Origin: Haemonchus contortus | Lineage: Eukaryota; Nematoda; Chromadorea; Rhabditida; Trichostrongylidae | Assembly: GCA_000469685.2 (NCBI GenBank) | Contig: LS997564.1 | Span: 38,536,448 to 38,600,447, forward strand | DNA: 64,000 nt | Reading direction: 5' to 3' | In this document: one piece after another, positions 43,351 through 57,500 of the stretch | How the letters are laid out: every line of letters starts with the position of its first letter | Position numbering within the stretch: position 1 is the stretch's first letter | Notes under the pieces: generated by a model | What the model was told of the DNA's origin: nothing | Database searches by the model: none | What the model saw: the letters and a program-made list of their open reading frames with translations, nothing else | Position numbers and translations under genes: made by a program

Positions 43351-45652
43351 GAATGTATTGAGTGTACCCTAGAATAGGAGTTCACTACTACAGCTCAATC
43401 TCAGTCGGACCTTTCAGTATAAGCCACAGGCTCAGACTTGATCCATATCGGCAGAGGAATTCGAAGGAGTGCAAGCTGTACGATGTTTCGTAAAGTGGAC
43501 CAATACTCCCACCATTCGGGTAGAATTGTTTTTCATTTACCCAGAGATAGAAACGCAAGCAATTTTCCATGTAACGCTTCTAGCAGCTGCGTTCCATGAG
43601 ACAGATACTTTCCATCTCCTTTGAAAATTCTACTGCTTTAAAGTTGGGGACTTCTAGTTGGGATTAAGGGTGGAGGGAAGGAAAAACAGAACATCCTCAT
43701 CACTAATGAAGGCAGTGCGATTTGAAGGTCCTTTACTTGCATGGCTTGTTAGATCGAATCCCGCCAAGATCTACGATAGTGTTGGTCTATTCAACATCAA
43801 GGAACAGGTTTGAGAGTCGTTCACAAGAGGAGCAATGACGAAATTTGTATGAGCAAAGGACACCTCAAATGCTACTGCAACTCAGGTGAGAGTCGAGTAC
43901 GCGGCGCAACTTGAAAGAATAAGCCCAAACCGCCTTATTTGAAGTCCACAATGAGCCTTGATTGGAAAGACAGACAGGATATGATAGCATAGGGAAGGTT
44001 ATCAGGTAATCGATGAATCATCGGCAAAATGTCGACTCTAAGGAAGTAATCGTATTCGATGTGGAGGGGGAGGGGGAGGGGGGAAAGGAACACATCCGGG
44101 AGTGTTCCATGAAAGTTGGAGCAACGGAATGAAACACTCCCTCCCCCTCTGTCAAATACCGTAACCATTCGCAGACTTCAATCACATTTATGGCCATGAA
44201 TTGATAAAATTTGTCATAAAAACTTCTCAAAGAAGAACACCGCTTTTATTGATTTCCATTTAACCAATAGTCCTAAAGCTAGATGCCTAGGTAAACCTAT
44301 ATTCAAAACATGTTGCAATCGAAGTTGTGATCAACTGGTCGATGAGACCTAGGGGAATATCGAGCATGACGTGAAACAGATGGGACGTAAGGTCCGAAGA
44401 TGGTGAATGGCGTGGAACGAGCTTACCGACAGTGGTACTATCTCCACTCCCTCCTGTGTATTCTTCAGAGAATAGTCTTATCAAGGGAAATTGTATGGGC
44501 GAATTTTGTCAAACTGAGGAAATCTGATAGACTTCTCCGGAACTTCCTTTGAGGTCGGATCGAGATCAGTCGGTTACTTCTATAACAGCCGGACCCAACA
44601 AATTATGGAATTAAAAAATAATCAAGACCCTTACATAATCCTTACAATTTGAGTGAATGTCAAATGCATGGCGTACTCACGCGAAGGTCCGAACAGACTG
44701 AACGAATCATCGATCAACATATTAAGCAAAAAAAAGCCTCGCTAAGCAAAAAAGTACGTTCAAGCAAAAAAATCTCGAACTGAAGTACGTTAATCCCAAT
44801 TTGAGTCCTGGCCATCCCAAGGGTAGTATCAGTGTAATGGCTTATTCTCCGCTACCGGTGCTTCGACTGATGAGATTACAGACCGAATTCCATCCTAGAT
44901 GGGCTATTTGTCCACATGCAACCAGCAAATAAACAAGTAAACAACCATATATGTTGCATAGCAAAGGTCAAACAAGCATTAAAACTTAAGGATGCGAATT
45001 CGAGAAAAACTGAGCTTCCGCATACCCGCAAAGGATTCACTGTCAAAACAATCACAATCAAAAAAAGCAAACAACTTTGAAAAAAGTTATTTTTTTTGAA
45101 AAATTCTTATTTATTTCGCGGAATAACCCACCAATGGGAATGAATAGGAAATTTTGTTGATTGCATGAGGGAATTTGTTATTGGAGCTGATTCTCTCACG
45201 GTACATGCACATAGAATGAGATACAAATTAATAATTTGTATATTTAGGGGGACGAGGAATCTTCCAAGAATAGATACTCTCTGACTTGCCCATAAACAAG
45301 AACACTCACTTTTTTAGTACTCTCATGAATCTTCACTTCAGTTTCGAATGAAGGAAACCCCGCCCTACTGAGACAGACTCCGCCCCCCGCCCTATGCTTC
45401 AATGGATCCAACAGTTTCTGATGCATCTTGTAATTAACATTTTGGAAAACGAGGGTCAGAACATCTCTCCCTCCAAAGGCGGACTTTGTTCCCAAAATCC
45501 CACGATCACAGGCGGTATCGCACGCTTCAGTGGTATTGCTGCCATTACAGTAACCATCAAGTGGGAACCCTATGTACCCGTACAGTGATATATGGCCCGC
45601 TGATCGGGTGCTACACCACTTCCCTTGTCCTCGAGTAAATAAATGATCAGAT

Positions 45653-45675
45653 AAACAAACAAACAAACAAACAAA
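45653..45675 (+). repeat. (AAAC)n repeat
   Basis: Short tetranucleotide array of about six units in otherwise unannotated DNA. Confidence 0.85.
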
Positions 45676-46205
45676 TAGAGGAACAAATGACAACCAATCC
45701 ACCGCAAGCAACCTGAACCGGAAGTAACTGTACCTGTACCTGAACTGGATCGCAAGTTGTCACCGGAGAAATTGTCCCCTCATAAAGTCTTATGGCTATC
45801 TTGAAACGGGGAAAATCACAGCGGTAAACCCATTGAAATCACAATAAATGCTAGCAGGTCGGCCCCTTTACCGCTGTAGTGAGAGCAAGTAGCATCACTC
45901 CAGTACCTACTCTGGTAAATAAGTATAAACCCAACAGAATTGTTTAATTCCAGGGAGGAAAACGAGTAAACCAAATGTCGATTCCGAATGACTGAAAGGA
46001 AATAAAAAGCATTAGATTCCTTCAAGAAGTTGCTCGCTAAATGAGGGTGAGCTCAGCATCACTTGAGCCCACTGGGATGAGCCACGCACTCCAGTTTTTC
46101 CCAGGTTAACAGGGGCCTTTGTAAGTATCCAAGTTTTACGGTGATCTATAAAGTGTCTGAATGCCTGATCTGAGACATTATGTCCATTTACCAACCTAGG
46201 GAGAT

Positions 46206-46877
46206 TTAAAGGCACAGTTTACGATAATTTCGGGTAATTCCGATTACGATGAAAAATGGCAGACAAGATCGAAAATAGTGCGATGAAGGTGGAGAAACTG
46301 CGTGAATCGGTATTTCCTAAGTGAAAAAGGCTTCGAAAAACCGTTAAAAAGGGAGCTGGACTAGAATGAATCAGAAAAATGAAGAAGAGTGGGGCGTCCG
46401 GACGAGCTAAACAGTGTGTTTCACTGCGCGCGTGTGGGTCTTGGTGCGAATAACAGACAATGGTAGGAAAAATTCACTCACTTATAAGCATATATAAACA
46501 AAAAAACCCTAGTAACAGTAAAAGTTGCCCACCTTCTTCAGCCTCTAGGAGTAGAAAATTAAATAAGGGATCGCGGCAGCAAAAAGAAAAACTGAGGAAA
46601 AAAGGATGGGAGAAAAACATCGCCTCATCACTTGGCGATTAGCTGATTGTGCGTGGGTCCTAGAACGAAGTATAGCAATCTGTATTATCTCGACACTCGT
46701 CTAACGTGACACCGATCGAGGGGCGGGAACGCGAACTACGGCAACAACGGGTCTTCCACTACGCCCTTAGCGCCGAGATTGTGGAAGCGAGAGGGTTCCT
46801 TCTACCGCCCATGGTGGGCGCTGAGTATTCCTGAAGGAAGAGCTCAGTAACCTTTTTACCGTGAATCGTGCCTTTAA
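46206..46877. mobile_element. TTAA-flanked MITE, 672 bp
   Basis: Left end TTAAAGGCACAGTTTACG, right end the inverse of TTAAAGGCACGATTCACGG. Terminal repeats match the family at 30.3 and 58.9 kb, while the interior looks different, so it may be a separate subfamily. Open frames inside are short. Confidence 0.65.
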
Positions 46878-47420
46878 ACGTAAGGGGTAACTTCAATGCC
46901 GGCTAGCTGCCACCAGAATAACCTGGGAAGGCAGGAATATGAAGATATAATGCTCTGTGATTCTGAATAAAGAACGTACGAATAGTCCTATGATTTTGAA
47001 TAAAAGACGGCTGCACGATATTTCTCCAAGCTATTCTTCTTTTTGTAAATCTTCACTGCACGTTTTACTACTTTTACAACTCTGCTATAAGAAACACTAT
47101 CAAAAATCTGTTTTATTGGATGTTTTATCCTTTTGCGCTGGTATGTAAGTACACAAGAGTGCTTGGGAGGCTTCTGCTCAAGAGCTTTTCACAATAAAAG
47201 CCATGTCATTAAATGGAGAAGGTGCTTCTTTACGACGTCACAAAATTATGTACACCTTTCAGTGCTAGCAATAAAGCCCCATAAATAGCTGCAAAGGGCA
47301 TTCACAATTTGCATCTATAACATCCATGGGAAGGAAACGGCTTTTAGCTTTCTGTATAGTACTCCCGGATAAGCAATGTATTTGACTTTTGAAATTTTCG
47401 TATATAATGATGTATAGTAT

Positions 47421-47690
47421 GGCGGAGATGGTGTAGTGGCTAGTGGCGCACTATCACACACGCATGGTCACAGGTTCGAATTCCAGATTGTATCCAATTC
47501 GGGGTCGGCTGATTGGATCCAGACCCGTCTGGGAGGATAAAAGCACTGACCTGTACATCGTAAGTCGTTATATGGGCCACATACGCATTCGATATGCCAC
47601 TACGATTTTGAAAGGGAGTGGTATGCGTGGGCACATCCCTCAGACGGGATTGATTAACGCTAAGGACTTTATCCTATGTCTTTACATCCT
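47421..47690 (+). repeat. tRNA-derived SINE, full length
   Basis: Best-preserved head in the window: GGCGGAGATGGTGTAGTGGC, then CGCACTATCACACACGCATG and B-box AGGTTCGAATTCC. The body has a small internal deletion where GCCAACCAAGCCTTCC would be. The 3' tail reads GGGATTGATTAACGCTAAGG. Confidence 0.88.
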
Positions 47691-50600
47691 TAAACTGGCC
47701 TGGTTTCGAGTCAGTACGTATGGGTGCGCCGTGCACTCAACAAGATTGCAGGTGATCTAGGTTTTGTAAGGACGTGGAGCGAGTCAATTAACTTGAAATC
47801 AGGGTCAAAACTGTTCCTAAAGTTTACTAGAGGTTTCTTTCTGATCAATTACAAGTGATCATGGATGAAACTTTATGGACTCCTTGACACTGAACGGCAA
47901 CAAGGTCAGACTCGAAGGGAAGCTCTGGGATGGCGAACATCCAGTCAGAAAGACTGAAAAGTCTAACCATAGCGGAAGGCTGGCTATTTATTTCGTTCAC
48001 ACGACACTTGGTGGCGTCAGCGTATGGCGTAATGCAAGGATCATCGGTTATACCGTGCCGCATCCTTTTCAATAATAGACTGCGATGCGCTTACCGATCA
48101 TTCCCAGAAACCAATGGAAGAAATGAGTGAAAATAAAAATAAGGAATTAACATAAGCGTAAACATATAAACAAACAAATAGTAGCTTAGGACTATTTTAA
48201 ATTGTAACGATTTTAAACTGCATGACTGCAAAATATTCTAGAAGAAATTTCTTCTCTCCATCGAGGTTTTTAACACCATGCGGCGTGGGGTAACTTCAAC
48301 ACGAAATGAAAGTACTAGGGTTGGTGTGTCGTTAAGTTCGATAATTTCTGAGTGTGTAAAAAAAAGAGGCATTTATTCCTACGAGTGAATATGATAAGGA
48401 ACCATTTTCAAGAAGCATAGATGTGGCACGGGGTTTTCGACTGGAATTTTCTGAGAGTACTTCTTGTTGCTTCTCCCGTACCCCATCCCCCCCCCCTTTT
48501 CCTCCCCTCCCCATCCAAAGGGCATAGCATCCTACCATTTTCTTCAATCGAACCTTGAATTAGAGACGATGAGGTCTTTATCTTTGACATTTTCAGTTTA
48601 TGCCTGTTCCATGCCCCATCGAAGAAGTTGCTCCTTTTCTGGGTAAAGCCTGACACTCTCAAATGAGCTTTGGCCAGCTAATTGTGAGAGTCTCTTCAGT
48701 TCGCTGAATGCAAAGCCAATTACAAAGCAAATTAGTGAGCAGGGGGGTTTCGTTAGAGAAAACCCCAGAAAAGTTCGAAAACAGGGGAAAAATCCCTCGA
48801 AGCCTCACCGAAGGGACCTGGATTGCCTGTTCCCGAGTTCTACAACGATGGCAAGTTGTGAGCACATCTTCGGCAGCAGACGGCACCCGAACCCGTACTG
48901 TTCGTACTTGTTGTTTATTTGTTTTCAACCCGTCCACAAGTTCATAGAAATAGTCAATCTGAAAACAGTCCCCGTTAGTCCTCGAGCTCTCTCCCGAATA
49001 CAATCAAACATCAGCGTCAATCAATCAGTTGAGAGATAAAATATGCCCCGATACATCACAAATTGAACAAAACTAGTAAACATCACATAACAAACATAAA
49101 CAAAGTAAATTATTTGTTATTTCCTATATAGCCTCACTATAAATAACTATATGTATGATTCAAGGAGTTGTTTTCGTAGTATCTGCATCAAGTCTTATTA
49201 CATAAACACGATGTTGATCCCAAGGCTAAGACCTCCTAAGCAGAAAATTCCTGAATGACATTAACGTGAGCAAGGAAGGAGGATTCGCAGGGGAGCAGCA
49301 TTTTCATTTCTAGATTAATCTTCACTGGATAAGCCAGGCTTAGCCAAAAAAGCGCTTCTTTAAAGACAAAATTCATCAAAGCCCCGGATTTTCTTAGAAT
49401 TAATCTAAGCGGCTTTGAACCATGGCAAAAATAAGGAGTTAATTACGAAAGTTAGAATGTACCAAAATCAGAAACAGGTGCTATTTACCATTTTTTTCTT
49501 TCGGCTTGGTTTTTTTTTAATTCAAGGAAATTGTGGGGTAGCTAGTAATAGAAGAATAATGGAAGTAATAGGCGAAGGTTTTCATGTGAAGAGAGAAATA
49601 AGGCTTTAAAAAAGCAGTAAATTTAGGGTTGGACAAGAATGTGACAACAGAAGTTGCATCGAAGAGGTACTCGGACGAGTTGTCCAAGTGCGTGTGCCAA
49701 TGCGCACAGCTGGCTAGGGTTACGTGCTTGCGTGAAACGTCTGCCTTTCGGTGCGAATGGCACGACTTTTACGCGAGAACTCGTCCGCTTCGGTAGTGTC
49801 CATCGGCTAACCTGGTTTCGACCCTTAGTACGCCTTACCTGGGCCATTTTATAACCCGACAGCATCCCTTCGGTTATCCATGGGGATCACAGGTTCACCG
49901 CAAGTAGGAATTTTAGACAAAGGTTTCATCGTGAGCTGTGCCTCTTAAATCACAAAGATCGACCTTCGGCAAACCCTTTTCCAGAGATCAAACCCATAGA
50001 AAAAATTGAATTTCTTTCAGATTCCATAAAAATAAGTCGATTGCTATTGCAACAAATCAGATAAAATGGAGAAAAATAAATCCTTCCAAACAATAAGCTC
50101 TCTGTACAATATGAGATAGCCTAGCTAGCAACATGAAGTCTACCAATCCCCAACGTCAGATCCTGACAAGCCACTCGTGTGTACCCCCTATTCCGAAAAT
50201 TGTAGAATAAACGGGTATCAGTTCCCTGAATTTAGAAGAGCTCCTAATAGGGAAACAATTGGTACGACAGCTTGGATGAGGATGCTAAAACACCAGGGTC
50301 GTAACATGCTGCCTAAGATTTCAATGAAAGAATCGAAAATTCGAAGGGAGAGGTGAAAACTCGTTCTATTCTCCCTCAGATTCTTTTGTGTTATGTCAAA
50401 ACCAGAGTTAGACAAGAGAAATGCCACAATAGAACGGCATGTATCATCGGACACTGAAGAGGCATCGACCACAATGAAACCAATTAGAGTTCGTCGAACA
50501 GTCGAAGAAAGATAAAGAGAACAATCTGATACCAACAAACATGACGAAGGACTATCGAAGATGAGCCCAAATATCATCTCGACGGAAGAAAACAATCCAA

Positions 50601-50954
50601 ATTGAACTACCTGAACTATGCCGCGCATTTAACCTTCACTGAGAATCAGAAAGGTTTGAATGGGTCTGAAGATTGGTGCTAAGACCGTTCGATATTCAAG
50701 AAGCTGATTTCATACACATATGGAAACCTGTAGCACATCATACCGTTCAAGTAACTAGTTTAGTATGAGGATGTTTGGGCCCCTGACATAGAGTGATGGC
50801 CCCTTATAGCCTGAATTGACCAAGACCTTTCCAGAAACTGATTGCAGTTCTGCGAGTTAGTCCTTCAGAACAATAAGAGCCGCATCCTCCAAGTCCCATC
50901 CACTCACAAGTCACGCCCTTGAACAGAAGGAAAACGGAGTAGCGTGGTTTGAAA
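47691..50954. other. No gene recognised
   Basis: C-tract at about 48486. A 136-codon hydrophobic minus frame at 50218-50628 has no recognised family. Confidence 0.5.
49650..49948. mobile_element. Possible relic of the same MITE family
   Basis: Ends with CATCGTGAGCTGTGCCTCTTAA, close to the family's right terminus, and contains CTCGGACGAGTT as the other copies do. The left terminus was not found, so the start is approximate. Confidence 0.35.
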
Positions 50955-51520
50955 AAGAAAAAGGGGTAAAGTGCTTAATATCGGTCACTCTTATCCTGCC
51001 CTGAGAACGGGCTATCAGATTTCTATTTCCATTTATTTATTCTCCCCAACTTGGGCTCTACGAAAGCAGGATGACCATGCCATTGAAGGCGCTGAGAAAG
51101 GGCGATTCTCGGGATTTCCCTATGTACACAAGCAAGTGCAAAATGGAATCTGAAGTTCCAAGCTCCGAGCACAAAGAAAATTTAGGGGTGCCGTTGATGG
51201 CACCAAGAGATCGAAGATCAGATGGACCGGACATATTATGCGATATAATGATGACTGGTGGACCAGGGCGCTTACTGGCTTGATCTCTAGGGACATCAAA
51301 CGGACTTCAGGATGGCCGTCAACGAGATGGTCAGACTTCTTCACGGAAGCACTGAACAAAAGGAATGTTGGACCTCGTGTCCCTGAAGCGAGAACGATTC
51401 ACTGGACTACTCTGGCTCGCGACAGAGACTAATGTAGATGTTACTAGCGCCCGTTCGAGGTAATCGTGATTAACGGGACTAGGCGATACAGGTGATAATC
51501 GGGATAGTCCAATCTCTTCA
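50955..51520 (+). mobile_element. 3' tail of an RTE-type LINE (degenerate)
   Basis: In shifting frames the plus strand encodes segments typical of the C-terminal end of nematode RTE reverse-transcriptase polyproteins: [42 protein letters not shown], then [18 protein letters not shown] and TTLARDRD. Frameshifts and stops show it is dead. The catalytic RT and endonuclease parts are absent. It ends near GGTGATAATCGGG. Confidence 0.8.
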
Positions 51521-53779
51521 TACCAGTACTGAGAGCATTTTCTTGTTCTATCTCTCAATTATACTAAAAACCGACTTTTATAATTAATTATAATTTAATT
51601 ATACAATATTACCATTAAGTACAATTTTATAATTAATAGTTCAGAATTCCCCCCGTAAAATGTTAATGCTTATCTGCTTGAAATCGAATTATCTCAAAAT
51701 ATTAGTGTAATACAGATATAATAGGAATGAAAAGGCATTCTAGCATATATTGACCAAACAAATATCTTTACTTCTAAAACTAATTTTTATCGAATTATTT
51801 GAATTTGCGCAGATACAATTACAGGCCTTCCTAGCATGAGCAACACCTGACCTAGGATTTATACCTTTGCCCAGCAATTGCACGAGCATCATTTTCCGTA
51901 CCCTATCATACCACAATAATTGCAAAAAACTTCCAATTTATGTTGATTTCAATTTAGTACGTCATAGAAACCATTCCAAAAAATTTTTTAGAAAAAATAG
52001 CGAAAAGAAGAAAAATTAAAAAATTGTTAAAACTGAATATTCAGGTATACATCATATGGAACCACAGGTTCAGCAAAGCGTCACAACCTCCGTCACGTGA
52101 AGAAAACTCATAATTATTCGCCCTTTCCTACCCACTGGTCTTCTAAAGATGTAGTTATGCACGTACATATATAAGACATACCAGTTAATCGATATATCGA
52201 TCGATTCCACAACGAAGTGGCAACTACATATCTATTATAACCGATTTCATTTTTATTTCAACTCGAATAAACATAAAAACTTTTAAGACATGCTATTGTG
52301 ATAATTAGTAGTAAACTGTGGTAATAGAAATTAATGCAGTTTATTTAATATTAATTGCAAATTTATTAAAATTATAGTTGCGATATTGAACACCCAACAA
52401 ATACCGAAATTAGGCAATTTTAACTAAATTCTCTGAATTACTAGCATAATTTACGCATGTATTTATAAATAAACCAGTCGAGGGGTCGTAAAGAACATTG
52501 GGAATGATTAGATTTCCTCCGGGGGAGGTCTTATGGGAGGACGGATGGGCGTCGACCACAACGACGACGACGACGACGACGACAACGACAACGACGACAA
52601 GGAGGGCGTTATTGATTGGCACGGAAGAGACGTGAGGTGGAACGAGGAGGCTGAGAGGAGCGGAAACGAAGCACACTCGACAGATGAAGAGCTTGGGATC
52701 AAATCCCGTCAGTTTCCGTGAGAACACAGGGGAACTGGTAGGAGAGGAACGGATGAAAGACGGGGATAAGCCTGCACGAGAGGAATCCGGGCAAAAAAAT
52801 CCGGCGATTCGGACAAAAAGGCCGTTTTTCACCTGCACAAGGGATAACGTTCAAATGGTAATTATCGCTGAGTGAGTGAGACTCCCCCTCCCCATTGGAT
52901 TTAATCTTTTCAGGATCGATCGGGAGTAGGGAGAAAGTGACACTCTCTCTAATCCTTCACAGAGCCTCGGGATAAAGTGTCATCCTGTGAAAAAAAAATC
53001 AAAAAATCCTTGTCCTACTCCCCCTGACGAGGGTGGTGGCCATTAATTTAATAAGGCCCAATAAATTGAAAAAAGAGGAAAACTTGAAAATGATCAGCAG
53101 GGAAGCGAAGGGTCATGAGTTTGGTGGGAATGTTGGGAAGCTCCCAAACTGGCCGTTCTTCGGATTTATAAGAATTCTCATTTTGTTCAATTGCAATGTT
53201 GAATGTGCTCAATAAAGAAACCCCTTCCTGGTCTTTTTTCTGGATTAATTAAAGTCCGGGACCTGTTCATAGCCCGACTAAGACCAGTTTTTGCCGCGGG
53301 AAAGAAGCCCAGGAAAGACAAGCTAGCCAAACTTGGCAGACCCTAGAAAGGACGAAAAACTAGACTAATCCCTTTACTCCGATACTGGAGCCCTTTCTTT
53401 GTTTCATACCTCTTAAATAGGCGAAATAGGCGAAAAAACTTACTTTTACTAGATATTCTGACCGTAAAATATGAAGGCTGGCGTACCTCAAGTTGCAGTG
53501 GTTCAATGGCGTCCACAGCTTATCCGCTCTTCCACATTCGCAGAACAGTCAGTCCGAAGAAACTGGCCAAAGTATGAAATCACTGTGATACAGCTACGAG
53601 AGGCTTCCTGGAAGGAAAATGACTATGATAATGACAAAGTTACAAAAAATGAGGTTACAAAGAAGTTCTTGGGGAAGCCTACCCTGCTCTGCCACTGTTA
53701 ATTATGATTAGTTCACTCTTGCCACCCTTTTCTTTCAGTAATGTAAATAAGCGGGTCAGAGCAGATTTGAAAAATCATT
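51521..53779. other. No gene recognised
   Basis: A/T-rich to 52.4 kb, then the (GAC)n region with long overlapping open frames caused by the repeat. Confidence 0.5.
52561..52599 (+). repeat. (GAC)n trinucleotide repeat
   Basis: Imperfect ACG/GAC repeat, 39 nt. It lies in overlapping open frames on both strands, giving an Asp run on plus and a Val run on minus; neither is a recognisable gene. Confidence 0.85.
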
Positions 53780-54560
53780 GTACTGAAATAACCATTAATA
53801 AGGATAGTCTGCGAGACCATAAAAAGTTAAGTAGGAGATGAAAGGTGTCTGGACGACGGAATAACCGTCAGAGCTAGTATGGAGCTGTTCCAAATAGGGA
53901 AAAATTGAGAGTAAGACAGATAGAGTTCAGAAACAAAGGTTTTCTAGAAACAAATCGTCTCACGGAGAGACGAAAGGAAACAGTTAGTAGAAGAGAGATA
54001 TACGGGAAACTCGAGGAAAGCCTATCCACCTCTTGCCTACTTCAAACTGGAGAAGCGAATTATCCGCTATAGTGAATAGGGATAATCTAAAATATTGATT
54101 GGACGAAAATATTAGAAAAAACCGAGTTTACAAAAAATCAATTACGAGACGAAAGGCGCCTGGCCGAGGGGATGGCTGTTAGGGTGAGGGAAGTGCAACT
54201 AAACCAGTGGTGAAATCGTGAATAAAAAAAATAGTAGAACAGATATGATTTGAATAAATACAGTGATTTTCCAAAATTGAGTATATACGAAGAGACACAA
54301 AGAAACAGCCGTTTTTCACAAAAAAAAGTTAGGCAGAATATGATAATTGTATGGGAACCCTTAATTAAACTTACTCACCATTTGCCTACTTCAAGCTGAT
54401 CAAGCAAATTCTTCGTAAAAGCAGCTACTGAAAATTTGAAATATGGATTGGGTGAAAACAACAACAAAAGAAGCGATTTTACAAAAAATCAATTACGAGA
54501 CGAAAAGCGCTTGGCTTACGGATTGACTAGGAAGGGGCGAAAAAAATCGAAAACTTTTTG
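53780..54560 (+). repeat. Degenerate tandem array, about 2.3 units of 0.31-0.35 kb
   Basis: AATTACGAGACGAAAGGCGC-like sequence recurs at about 53831, 54141 and 54492, and GCCTACTTCAAACTGG-like sequence at about 54034 and 54384. Order within units is preserved although divergence is high. No coding reading was found. Confidence 0.65.
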
Positions 54561-57500
54561 ACCTACACGATAGTGATCGGGCTTGCTCCAGAGATATTTG
54601 TAAAGTACACTACGACTCATGTACATGTATCGCTACCATTTTACTAAGTCCCAGTAAGCAAAGTCACAGATACGAAGGTAGTAAAGGGTTCCTCCAAGGC
54701 AGATTCCGATACCGTTTTAACAACTTTACCAAAACTCGATCAACATCGTCAGGTTACCCATAAAGGTAGGGATTAATTTGATCTACGGAATTAAATCGAT
54801 CCAATGGGGATTGAGGTCTGGCTAGCCAGAAAACCTTCATATACGCCCCCTGAAGAATTATTTCGGATATGATGGTCCCATACCAAACTTTGAGAAAGAT
54901 GTCAACGAAGCCTTCTTAACATGCAAGTAGATACCAGTAGGCGAAGGAGATTAATGGTCATTATTTATGTGATAAACATCAAACAACACTCTTACGATGA
55001 TCGTGAATCGACATTCTCAATGTTTTTTCACTCTTGTAGATGTGGGTTCTTTTTGGCGCACGCCATGCAACCAGTGCCCATTCATAAGTGCGATGACAAT
55101 TGAATGATTATATGGCCTATACGGCGTCTTAAAAGTACGAGTCAGAGCACAGTTTCAGTTTTTTTTTTCGTGAGGGCGAATTATGTGCTCCGGTTAGACC
55201 GAAGGACGATTCAATTCTCGGGAAGGAGTCCAGGTTCACGCAAAATGCCCTCGATCAGCACTTCGCTTTAAGTAGATCTATACTTTTCATAGAAGCTTTC
55301 AAGTGATTACATCCCCTTCCAACAGCTCACGGAGTCTAAAGCCGTCCTATTTTACTCCGTAACGTCATTCCTTCTGTCCATTTCTCTGAAATCTTACAAG
55401 ATACTCGATAGGTACAAAACCAAAGAATATGAGTCAAGTTGTGTTCACGTCTCATATTAACGAGTTTCTGGAAAGAGGACCATGAATTTCAAGGGCTTCC
55501 TCTTTCTAAGTAGAGTTGGACTGCTATTTACTGCTCTGTAGCGGCACGGAGGCGTCGGAGACATCGGTGCACCGCCATCGTAACTTCAGGGTGGCGTACT
55601 ATCCTAGAGCTTTCTCTTGGTTCGCTTTTATTGAGGCAGTAGAGGGGGCAATATTTTGGTTAGATAGAATGGGTTTGACTTGGGAATGGGCGGGGTATAT
55701 AAAAAAGGCCAAAGGTACTTTTCTCAGTTTTGAAAATAATGGACTATGACTAGGAACCACTATCACTTCAGAAATGGTTCGTCTAGGCTTTTCATGTTAC
55801 TGAAAAACTGGAAAGTCACCAGAGCCATGCCAACAGGTCGGGTAATTCTAGACAAAAAGTGAGTAATTGCTCACGTGTCTGGAGGTGCTGGTCAAAGGGC
55901 GTGGTCTCGAGCCTCATTAAAAACATAAAAATAGCCATTTTACAAAGCCAAACGACAACAGAACACCATTACAAACGATCTTACGTCATACGCCCAGCCA
56001 AAGAGCTGAATCTCGCTCAGGGAAAGTACTTCTCAGTGTCAGGGAGATATAATCACAGGAACTTTGAAAATACAAAGAAAAAATACTTGCAAACCATTTA
56101 GCCAATCAATTAACCATTTAACCATTTAGCCAATCAATCAACAGTCAATTTTCAACACGCTATCTATGCCTGATCCGATCACCGTAATCATATAATCATG
56201 AGTCTATGAAATGGGCAGCTGAATGCGTGGCGCACTCCAAGGGGGAATAGCAGATTTGTGCCTCGATAGCCATTAATCCAATCTTTTCTGATCAGTTGAA
56301 ACGATTTTTCAAGGACTTTTAAATAAGACCAACGAGCTCAGGGAAGATTCGGCTCGACCCTTCGAAGCAGAAGCGGAATTGAATAAAAAAACAAGTTTAT
56401 ACTCCTTCCTTTCTACCAGTTCTGTGGCCATGGCTGCCCGATGTGAATTGTTTTCGCTCAATCAAATGGCAGTAAAAAGACCACAAGCTCACATAATTGC
56501 CTTTTGAAAGCCCACATTACTCGAAGGCAATTCTATTCCCAGCTCATACATCAACATAAACAACTCCGGACCTTCCTATGAGGATATTCTTGGGGACTGA
56601 TGATCACCCTAGCACGGAAATATTTAGTCCAGTTAGCTCAAACCAATCACTGTTACATATTCAACTAGACAAATCAAGTGAACTAATAGAACGCTCCTGA
56701 CATCCTCGACATGTGAGGCTCTATAACATTCCCAGAATGTGGGACTCTTTGATATCATCCGCATTCCCCTCATCTCTAGAACTCCAAGAGCTGGTTTTTC
56801 CGGAACAGGAAGAGATTGGCTGGGCTGTTCAGCTGGTACTTTACTGCAACTTATCGCTTCTATTCGATCAAAAATAGAGAATCGTTCTTGAGTTCAGTGG
56901 ACAGAGGTGAATGATCATGTGGGTTGACACGTGAGGGTCCTCGAACAAATAGCAGAACGACCGATTGACATATACAGATGGGCCGAAGCACCTGGCGAGA
57001 CATCTAGCAATGAAGCGTTACGTTCAGGCGGGACAACTAGCCAAGAATACAACCAACTAGGACAAAGCACTCGCAAACTAACTGGCTAATGATAAATTGA
57101 GGAATGTGTCACTATGTTTGCTGGTGTCCTGCTGAAGGCTACATCAGCATGGGTTAAAAGGACAGCTTTACCTCAGTCCCCTTTTACTCGACAATGTAAT
57201 TTTTCACTAATCCTTCACAAACAGGATCTGGACTTTGGAAATATTGGCACGTGGAAATGATTGAGGACCTTTTTCCTAGGGGAAAGGGTATTAAACTAGC
57301 CAGGCTACTTAGCATTTTGCAAACGAGTGTTTTTTTTTTAATACAAAGTGTAAATGTTGGCCTATTTTCTGGAGGGAAAAACAAACAAACAAATCACCTG
57401 AGTGCACAGAGCTGACTCGATTGACAGAGTAGAGGAGAAAGTGATAGGGGACTCTAAAAAATATATGAATGAATTGGTTTACCTGAAGAAAATGAGAAAA

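Larger units (their letters stand above)
43355..47420. other. No gene recognised apart from the MITE at 46.2 kb
   Basis: A 155-codon minus frame (45244-45711) includes the (AAAC)n repeat translated as Phe/Val/Cys/Leu and is probably chance. SINE 3' scraps occur near 43880 and 44650. Confidence 0.5.

Noticed and set aside
45244..45711. 155-codon minus-strand open frame
   Set aside because: It passes through an (AAAC)n repeat and has no family resemblance or splice context; frames of this size are expected by chance on six frames of 64 kb.
15390..47690. B-box sequences read as individual tRNA genes
   Set aside because: Each is followed by the same 200-nt body and 3' end and lacks a full cloverleaf, so these are SINE heads.
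50218..50628. 136-codon hydrophobic minus-strand frame, possible membrane receptor fragment
   Set aside because: No recognisable receptor motif and no flanking exons.
52410..52838. 142-codon minus frame with a poly-Val stretch
   Set aside because: The open frame is an effect of the (GAC)n repeat lacking stops in all frames.
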